Of a stretch of 32,318 nucleotides of DNA, positions 23,772-32,318 are shown piece by piece. Position 1 is the first letter of the stretch; the number at the start of each line of letters is the position of its first letter. The notes below the pieces were generated by a model. The model ran no database searches, had not been told where the DNA came from, and worked only from the letters and a program-made list of their open reading frames with translations. A program made the position numbers and the translations under genes. The DNA comes from CALJIC01 sp039805565. Its GTDB lineage: Bacteria > Chloroflexota > Chloroflexia > Chloroflexales > Roseiflexaceae. The stretch spans positions 1 to 32,318 of the forward strand of contig JBDLTZ010000237.1 of NCBI GenBank assembly GCA_039805565.1, in the 5' to 3' direction.

Positions 23772-25341
23772 ATACCTCCGCTATCGCCACGTCCAGCGTC
23801 TTCACAACGCGGTGTGCCTTCAGCGCCAGCCAGAGCGCCAGCCGGTCCTCCGCGTCGTCCAGCTTCAGCCCGCTGATCGCCTCGATCCGGTCCAGCCGGT
23901 AGAGCAGCGTGTTGCGGTGGACGTGCAGCGCGTTGGCCGTCTGCGCCAGGTTCCCCAGGTTGTCGAAGAACGCCTCGAGCGTCTTCAGCAGCTCCGCGCC
24001 CTGGTCGCGGTCGTAGTCTGCCAGCGCCGAGAGCGTGGTGCGGTAGAACTCCCACAGCTCCGGCGACTCGCGCAGCAGGATGAGGAGCCGGTACACGCCC
24101 AGGTCGCTGAAGTTCAGCACGCGCCGGTTGTCAAATAGCTGCCGCCCGATTCGCAGCGCCTGCTCGGCCTCGCGCAGTGAGCGCGGCCAGGCGGCCACGG
24201 TCGAGGCCTCGCGCCCGATCGCGAGCACGATCCCCGGTAGGTCGGCGGCGAGTCGCGCCCGCAGCTGCTCCGCCATCTCGTGCGCCCCGCGGCTCTTCTC
24301 CGATGGCAGATAGCACAGCACCCCGTCCGCGCGGCGCATCGTGGGCGCGGCCAGGCCAAGGGCGCTCAGCGCGGCATTCACGGCGCCCGCGGCCCGCGCC
24401 GAGGGCTCGTCAGCCTCGCTCGTCGCACACAGCAGCGCCACATGGGGCTGCCGCAGATCGTAGCCCAGCTCCCGGCCCCGCTGCAGCAGCGATTCCGCGT
24501 CGGCGGGCGGGCCGGTAAGCACCGTCTGAACGAAGTCCCCGCGCAGCCGCTCCTCGGCCGCCATCACCGCGTGCTCCTTGGCCATCTCGAGCGACACTGC
24601 CACCGCGCCCTGCTGGGCCGCCAGCCTGTCCCACTCGTCCAGCGAGTCGCCGCACAGCGCGAGGAACCCGTACGGCCGCGCCGAGGGGTCACCCGCGCCG
24701 CCGAGCTGCTGCACCCACACCTGCTGCCCGAGGTGGCTCACCAGGCCCGCGCCCACTGGCTGGAGCGTCTGCAGCGCCACGCGCGCCGGGCCGCGCGCCT
24801 TGAGCGCCCGTACCTCGGCGGTGGTGCTGTACACCGCGATCCCGCGCCCCGTCCGCTCGGCCAGTGTCTCGAGCAGCCCCGCCAGCCCCGCGCCCGAGAG
24901 GGAGCGGTGCGTCAGCAGTGTGGCAAGCTGCGCGGCCCTGCGCTCGACCTGCGCCTCGTAGTCCCCCACCAGCCGCTGAACTTCGCGCTCCACTTCGCGC
25001 ATGTCGGCGCCCTCGGGCATCTGGAGCAGCGGTGTCCGCGCCGAATCGGCTGCCGAGCGGGCCGCGTCCGAGATCTCGCCCACCACCCCCATCGCGGCGA
25101 TCGGCACCGGTGCCAGGCGCTCCACCAGGTCAGCCAACGTCAGGCGGTCGTCCAGGGCGCGCACCGCCGCCACCGACACCAGCGCAAACTCGCCGCCCCT
25201 TAGATTGTGGAACACGGGCGGCGTCGCGCGCGGCGTAACAACCCACGTGACCTGATGGTTGAGGCCGTTTACCCCCGCGACCACCTGCGTGCCGGCGGGC
25301 AGGGCCAGTCGAATGACATCGCGGACTGTGATGGGGGGCAT
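23770..25341 (-). CDS. PucR/CdaR-type transcriptional regulator
   Basis: This 523-residue regulator has an N-terminal PucR sensory domain (about 3-130, PPITVRDVIRLALPAGTQVV, then the segments NHQVTWVVTPRATPP and LRGGEFALVS). The middle is a CdaR/GGDEF-like region (about 290-400). The C-terminal PucR helix-turn-helix covers about 464-495, with NLAQTANALHVHRNTLLYRL and DRIEAISGL. Members respond to purine catabolites, amino acids or sugar acids and bind upstream of catabolic genes. I chose ATG 25341 (GAGG nine bases upstream); the 41-residue extension to 25464 crosses the promoter-like AT-rich patch and is unlikely. It lies 100 bases downstream of the Eis-like gene on the same strand. Neither its ligand nor its targets can be inferred here. 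Confidence 0.9.
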   Translation of the reverse strand: MPPITVRDVIRLALPAGTQVVAGVNGLNHQVTWVVTPRATPPVFHNLRGGEFALVSVAAVRALDDRLTLADLVERLAPVPIAAMGVVGEISDAARSAADSARTPLLQMPEGADMREVEREVQRLVGDYEAQVERRAAQLATLLTHRSLSGAGLAGLLETLAERTGRGIAVYSTTAEVRALKARGPARVALQTLQPVGAGLVSHLGQQVWVQQLGGAGDPSARPYGFLALCGDSLDEWDRLAAQQGAVAVSLEMAKEHAVMAAEERLRGDFVQTVLTGPPADAESLLQRGRELGYDLRQPHVALLCATSEADEPSARAAGAVNAALSALGLAAPTMRRADGVLCYLPSEKSRGAHEMAEQLRARLAADLPGIVLAIGREASTVAAWPRSLREAEQALRIGRQLFDNRRVLNFSDLGVYRLLILLRESPELWEFYRTTLSALADYDRDQGAELLKTLEAFFDNLGNLAQTANALHVHRNTLLYRLDRIEAISGLKLDDAEDRLALWLALKAHRVVKTLDVAIAEV

Positions 25342-25441
25342 CGCCAAGATCCTCAACGTAAGGACGATAGTGCTATTCGTATAGTATAACCGAAAACAGT
25401 GAAGGGCCGGGTGTGCGAAACTGCCGAGACTACCAATCCGT

Positions 25442-26638
25442 TTACGTATACAATACGTTACCATCGCCGCACGCCCCCAGGAATGGGAAAAGCACGTCGA
25501 CCAGACTCAGCGCCGTGTCGTCGCAATCGAGACCGCCAGTGGCGCGTAGGTCGGAGGCGCCGCGGTAGCCAAGCAGCAGCTGCGCCACTGCCGAAAGCGT
25601 CACCCGCCGCAGCCGCACGGCCGCGGGGCGCGTGCCGTCAACCACCGTCGCACGCCCGCACTCCAGCAGCAGCGTGGCGCGGCTCTGCTCCAGCTCAAGC
25701 CGCACTTCGCCGCCCCACCCCGCGTACCTCGATGTGGCCAGGCGCCGCTCCAGCTCAGGGACCAGCGCCGACAGCACGCCGGGCAGATCGACAACCCCGG
25801 CCAGCGCCAGAGGCGCCTCAGCGGGAGGCGCGCTGAGCCGAAGCTCCCCGCCCAGGTGCAGCCCGGCCTGCGCTACGATGTGTCCCGGCGCCAGCCATAG
25901 TTCGCCGACGCCCCGGGGCCCCAGCGCGGCCAGGAGCCCACGCGCCGCACTGGAGTCGGCCGCGCCGCACTCGGTGACAACGAGGTTATCCAGGAGCGGC
26001 ACGAGCCGCGCATAGGCCGCCGTCCGTCCCCGCACGTCGCGCAGCGCAAGCAGCTCACCTGGTGCTGTGAGGAGCGCGCGCCAGTCTGGCTTGGCGCGCG
26101 CCTCGGAGAGCGGCACCGATGCGTAGGACACCTCGTACAAGGCCGCCAGATCTTCAAGATCTGCCTCCGCCGCCAGAGTAAGCGCAGGCGCCCCTGCCGT
26201 TCGATCGACGACAACGGCATCCACCTGAGGCAGCGTGACCCGCGAGCGCAGCAGATAGGGCGCGAACCCGAAAGGCGTGTACTGGTCGGCATGCCCGCAC
26301 AGAGCCGCGAGCGGCAGGTCCTGTTCGTACAATGTGCCCAGGTACTCCCCGAGCAGCGCGTGAGAGACCTCGGTAAGCCGGCTGTCAGGCCGCGGTACGA
26401 TCGCCTCGAGCACACCAACATCGAGCGTGGCGGCGCCCAAGCGTAGCCGCCGGTGCGCGATAAGCGCGCAGCCTACCAGCTCCCCATCACGCTCGGCCAC
26501 CCGCGTGAGCTGCGGCCGGTAGCGTGGTCGGCCAACGTGCGCCTCCAGCACGCCCGACGCACCCGCACGCGCCGCGAACGCGCGCAGCCGTACCAGGTCC
26601 GCCGCCGCGGCGCTCCGTAGCATCAGGGCCTCGTCCAC
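25442..26638 (-). CDS. Eis-like GNAT acetyltransferase with C-terminal SCP2-like domain
   Basis: This protein has 398 residues from a GTG at 26638, with AGGAGG five bases upstream. The first GNAT domain (about 5-150) includes LTRVAERDGELVGCALIAHR and the typical VGVLEAIVPRPDSR...GLLGEYL-type acetyl-CoA-binding region. Next comes a second, degenerate GNAT segment (about 150-290). The C-terminal domain is sterol-carrier-like, with RVTLSAVAQLLLGYRGASDL and the terminal LSLVDVLFPFLGACGDGNVL. This three-part order and length are those of Eis, a lysine/aminoglycoside N-acetyltransferase. The substrate in this organism is unknown. It is upstream of the PucR-type gene and divergent from the membrane protein gene. 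Confidence 0.8.
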   Translation of the reverse strand: MDEALMLRSAAAADLVRLRAFAARAGASGVLEAHVGRPRYRPQLTRVAERDGELVGCALIAHRRLRLGAATLDVGVLEAIVPRPDSRLTEVSHALLGEYLGTLYEQDLPLAALCGHADQYTPFGFAPYLLRSRVTLPQVDAVVVDRTAGAPALTLAAEADLEDLAALYEVSYASVPLSEARAKPDWRALLTAPGELLALRDVRGRTAAYARLVPLLDNLVVTECGAADSSAARGLLAALGPRGVGELWLAPGHIVAQAGLHLGGELRLSAPPAEAPLALAGVVDLPGVLSALVPELERRLATSRYAGWGGEVRLELEQSRATLLLECGRATVVDGTRPAAVRLRRVTLSAVAQLLLGYRGASDLRATGGLDCDDTALSLVDVLFPFLGACGDGNVLYT

Positions 26639-26903
26639 GCTAGCCTCCTCGTCTCGAGCCTCTCCAGCCCTCTGGCACTCGCCACCCACAGCAAGCTTCG
26701 GCCCGCGAGAGGCTATGCGAGAGCAGATCTTCAAAGCGATAGTGCCTGTACGAACCACACAACCCACGCTCGCCAGCAGGGTGCGACGTAGATGTTGAAG
26801 CTGCCGATGAGCAGCTGGGCTTCATAGCGCGCATGGCGCGATTCTTGCCTTTCTGCATACGCGGAAGTCACATCGGCTACCCACACACGCGAAGGAGAGG
26901 GGT
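26639..26903. other. Divergent intergenic region
   Basis: In the 265 bases between the Eis-like and membrane-protein genes I see no RNA gene, no small ORF and no strong promoter. An AGCCTCTC/GAGAGGCT inverted pair (26657-26664 with 26707-26714) is the only notable structure. Confidence 0.4.
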
Positions 26904-27692
26904 ATGCAACCCATCAACGACTGGGGCGAGGCGCTACTGTCCTCTGCGGCAGGCGCGCTCGCGCTGTTCTTCGCCGCCATCCCGAAGGTGCTCGGGTTCC
27001 TGGCGATCCTGATCATCGGCTGGCTGATCTCCGGGCTGGTGCAGAAAGCCGTCGCAGCGCTGCTGCGCACAGTTCGCTTCAACGAGCTGTCGCAGCGCTC
27101 GGGTTTTGCGGGCTTCGTGCAGAACATGGGCGTGCGCGGGGACTCATCTAACTTCCTCGGCGCCATCGCCATGTGGTTCGTCCGATTGATCACCCTGATC
27201 GTCGCCTTCGACGCGCTGGGCCTGCCGGCCGTCTCCCAGGTGCTCCAGGAGCTGCTGCTCTGGCTGCCGAACCTGGTCGTCGCGATGGTCATCCTGGTGG
27301 TCGCGGGACTCGCCGCCAACGCGCTGCACAATCTGGTGCGCGGTGCCACGGCGCAGGCCGGCTTCGGCAACCCTGACCTGCTGGCGAACATCGCCCGGGT
27401 GGCGGTGTGGGGCTTCGCGATCGTGGTGGCGGCCAACCAGGTTGGCATCGCGGCAACGCTGGTAAACACGCTGTTCATGGGGTTGGTGGGCGCACTGGCG
27501 CTCGCGCTGGGCCTGGCGTTCGGGCTGGGCGGGCGCGACACGGCCGGCGAGATCGTACGGGGATGGTATCAGGCGAGCCGTGAGGCGGCGCCGAAAGTCC
27601 AGCAGGCAGCCGACGCGGCGCAGCGTCAGGTCGGCGGCACCACCGGGATGCGGCCGGCAACCGGCACGAACTTCGAGCGCGACCGGGGGTAG
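26904..27692 (+). CDS. Membrane protein with conserved TM-helix repeats (MscS-related)
   Basis: This 262-residue integral membrane protein has five likely transmembrane segments (about 11-50 as one or two helices, 85-107, 117-141, 163-185 and 188-209). Two regions resemble each other and the conserved TM-helix repeat family (PF05552): VLGFLAILIIGWLISGLVQK near 29-48 and LPNLVVAMVILVVAGLAANA near 121-140. Each is followed by a basic, amphipathic stretch. The segment LALALGLAFGLGGRDTAGEI (198-217) is typical of the group, which is related to small mechanosensitive channels but lacks the MscS beta domain. The soluble tail (220-262) is Ala/Gln-rich. GAAGGAG lies eight bases upstream of the ATG. 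Channel activity is an inference. Confidence 0.82.
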   Translation: MQPINDWGEALLSSAAGALALFFAAIPKVLGFLAILIIGWLISGLVQKAVAALLRTVRFNELSQRSGFAGFVQNMGVRGDSSNFLGAIAMWFVRLITLIVAFDALGLPAVSQVLQELLLWLPNLVVAMVILVVAGLAANALHNLVRGATAQAGFGNPDLLANIARVAVWGFAIVVAANQVGIAATLVNTLFMGLVGALALALGLAFGLGGRDTAGEIVRGWYQASREAAPKVQQAADAAQRQVGGTTGMRPATGTNFERDRG

Positions 27693-27823
27693 CCGGGCCG
27701 GTTCGGGCCGGGTCGCCGAGGCCTGAGCCGGCCCTCCTGACCACCGGTGACGAGGAGATGCTCGCACAGTTGCTGGATATCGCCCCGACTCGCGAGCGCG
27801 AGGTTGGAGGGTGGTAGGGTGAT

Positions 27824-27853
27824 GGGTGCAGGGAGCGGTCGCCCCCTGCACCC
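27824..27853. repeat. Perfect palindrome between convergent genes
   Basis: GGGTGCAGGG pairs with CCCTGCACCC over 10 bp around a 10-nt loop. It lies between the ends of the membrane-protein gene and the kinase/pyrophosphorylase gene and may end transcription from both sides. No U-run follows. Confidence 0.55.
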
Positions 27854-27872
27854 GTTGGGGCTCACGGCTCCG

Positions 27873-31202
<3,330 letters not shown>

Positions 31203-31291
31203 TGTTCCCACCCTACTCACGCGGCCTTGAAGGACGAGGTGCGGCGTGCAGGCCATTCCCTCCAGATGCCGGTACCGCTCGCAGATTCGAC

Positions 31292-31320
31292 GTACACGTC
31301 ACACTGTTCACTTTACACTC
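31292..31320. repeat. 7-bp-phased repeat (TTCACTT words)
   Basis: ACACGTC, ACACTGT, TCACTTT, ACACTCT fall in 7-bp phase and overlap the stop codon of the GalU-like gene (31308-31310). It lies in the gap before the kinase/pyrophosphorylase gene. Confidence 0.55.
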
Positions 31321-32162
31321 TGAACGCGCGTCGCCAGCAGCTCGACCAGAGTCGTGAGAACCTCGTCGCGGTCCACACCGTCGAGCGCGAGCGCGAGCTG
31401 GGCCGTGAGCACGCCGTACTTGCCGCCCACGTCGTAGCGGCTGCCGAGGTCGGCCAGAGCCAGGTGGCGCTCGCGCGTGGAGAGCTCGTCGAGCGCCGGG
31501 GCCAGCGCCACGGCGCCGCGGTCATCCGCGGCCCGCACGTGGCGCTCCAGGATCTCCATCACACCCGGGGTCAGCACGTGCATGCCGAAGAAGCACAGGT
31601 AGTGGCCCGCCCGCAGCCCCGGCACCGCCAGTCGCTGCTCGGCCTCGGTGGGCGTAGGCTTCTCGCGCACCGTCTCCACCAGGTAGAGGTCCTGGCGACC
31701 CGGCACGCGGCGCCCGCCCACCACGCCGAAGAACGGCAGCAGGCTCTCGCGCGAGGGCTGCACGGCCGACACCGCACACGCCTCAGCCTCGGCCACCGCC
31801 ACGAGCTGCTGCGCGCAGCCGCGCTCGCCGTGGCTGATCCACAGGTGGTCGCCCACCAGGTGCAGGAAGGGCGCGTCCCGCACGAACCCCCGCGCCGTGT
31901 AGAGCGCGTGCCCGTAGCCGAGCGGGTGCTCCTGCTCAACGAAGCGCAGCCGGCTAGCGTGCTCGCCCGCCGCCTCGGCATAGGCGTCGGCGTCGCCGGG
32001 GCAGACGACGACGCAGATCTCGTCGGCGCCCGCCTGGAGCGCCTCCTCAACCACAATCCGCAGCACGGACTTCGGCGTGCCGTCCCGGTCCACGACGCGC
32101 TGCAGCGGCAGGGTGCGCTGGTTGCGCCCGGCGGCGGTGATGACGGCCTTTGTGACTCGCAC
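31308..32162 (-). CDS. GalU-like nucleotidyltransferase with altered active-site motifs
   Basis: This protein has 284 residues from a GTG at 32162, with AGGAGG nine bases upstream. The fold and later motifs match glucose-1-phosphate uridylyltransferase (GalU): VVEEALQAGADEICVVV (37-53), EQEHPLGYGHALYTARGFV (76-94), a LVGDHLW loop (102-108), VEKPTP-like REKPTPTEA, and the C-terminal YDVGGKYGVLTAQLALAL. Two signature sites differ. The usual GLGTR of the nucleotide loop is GRNQR (12-16), with the KEML segment as PKSV, and the GDD metal site reads GDH (104-106). It may act on another sugar phosphate, or be a regulatory or inactive homologue. It is upstream of the kinase/pyrophosphorylase fusion, about 105 bases apart, probably in one transcript. 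Confidence 0.8.
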   Translation of the reverse strand: MRVTKAVITAAGRNQRTLPLQRVVDRDGTPKSVLRIVVEEALQAGADEICVVVCPGDADAYAEAAGEHASRLRFVEQEHPLGYGHALYTARGFVRDAPFLHLVGDHLWISHGERGCAQQLVAVAEAEACAVSAVQPSRESLLPFFGVVGGRRVPGRQDLYLVETVREKPTPTEAEQRLAVPGLRAGHYLCFFGMHVLTPGVMEILERHVRAADDRGAVALAPALDELSTRERHLALADLGSRYDVGGKYGVLTAQLALALDGVDRDEVLTTLVELLATRVQSVK

Positions 32163-32239
32163 GTCGGTGCTCCTCCTGGGATCAGTGCATTTGCGGCAGT
32201 ATACCACTAGCTGTACGTGCGCCTCTGCGAGTCCAGCCC

Positions 32240-32318
32240 CTACCCCGCGCCGAGCAGCCGCACGATCTGGTAGCCGCGCACCTGCGGCACCCACACCCGC
32301 ACGTAGCCGTCCCGCCAC
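32240..32318 (-). CDS. C-terminal fragment of an unrecognised protein (cut by window edge)
   Basis: On the minus strand from the right edge a frame reads WRDGYVRVWVPQVRGYQIVR and then LLGAG, ending in TAG at 32240. Alternating Val/Arg/Tyr/Trp suggests a beta-strand C-terminus. It ends 78 bases upstream of the GalU-like start on the same strand and could belong to the same operon. With 25 residues I cannot name the family. Confidence 0.5.
   Translation of the reverse strand, partial: WRDGYVRVWVPQVRGYQIVRLLGAG

Noticed and set aside
24080..25203. Plus-strand frame of about 300 residues opposite the PucR-type gene (24280-25203).
   Set aside because: It is antisense to a conserved regulator and is Arg/His/Gln-rich without any motif.

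Overview
The window reads as a stretch of ordinary high-GC bacterial chromosome with about twenty genes. Chloroflexota (Chloroflexia-like) is my best guess. It rests on the gene set, on a small protein built around a '(A/T)PPHVLMEIDELREKI' segment that I associate with Chloroflexota and Cyanobacteria effector-associated modules, and on GC-rich palindromes and 7-bp-phased repeats between genes. This is inference; no rRNA or other marker is present to prove it. I see no phage, insertion sequence, tRNA or CRISPR array.

Region 1 (1-6170, minus strand) is a branched-chain amino acid operon, ilvB-ilvN-ilvC-leuA, with the 5' end of pheA (prephenate dehydratase) cut off by the left edge. Its control region is the most interesting part of the window. 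A strong promoter (6141-6170) is followed by a 23-codon leader peptide with 9 Leu, 2 Ile and 1 Val (6032-6103). An 8-nt antiterminator strand follows (6020-6027), and then a 13-bp terminator hairpin with a U-run (5951-5988). This is the layout of ribosome-mediated attenuation. A second small ORF and several hairpins occupy the remaining 440 nt before ilvB.

Region 2 (6225-11431) has a divergent orphan OmpR-type response regulator with a CRP/FNR-like palindrome. It is followed by minus-strand genes for a HAD-like protein, a MocR/LysN-type aminotransferase and a YtcJ-type amidohydrolase. Region 3 (11432-14877) has asd (aspartate-semialdehyde dehydrogenase), with a 17-bp leader hairpin, and an overlapping ridA-larA pair on the minus strand.

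Region 4 (15028-23716, plus strand) carries DUF3224, a DinB-fold protein, polA with proofreading motifs, a GtrB-like glycosyltransferase, pcrA/uvrD, and a frame-broken small gene. Region 5 (23770-27692) has a PucR/CdaR-type regulator downstream of an Eis-like acetyltransferase, and a divergent TM-helix-repeat membrane protein. Region 6 (27873-32318, minus strand) pairs a GalU-like nucleotidyltransferase with altered signature residues and a 1.1-kilo-residue fusion of a fucokinase-type GHMP kinase with a UDPGP-type pyrophosphorylase. Together they look like a nucleotide-sugar module. The C-terminus of an unrecognised protein lies at the right edge.

At least six intergenic sites carry different 7-base words repeated with exact 7-bp phasing, several of them as inverted arms. 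GC-rich perfect palindromes fill most of the other gaps, including gaps inside the ilv operon.
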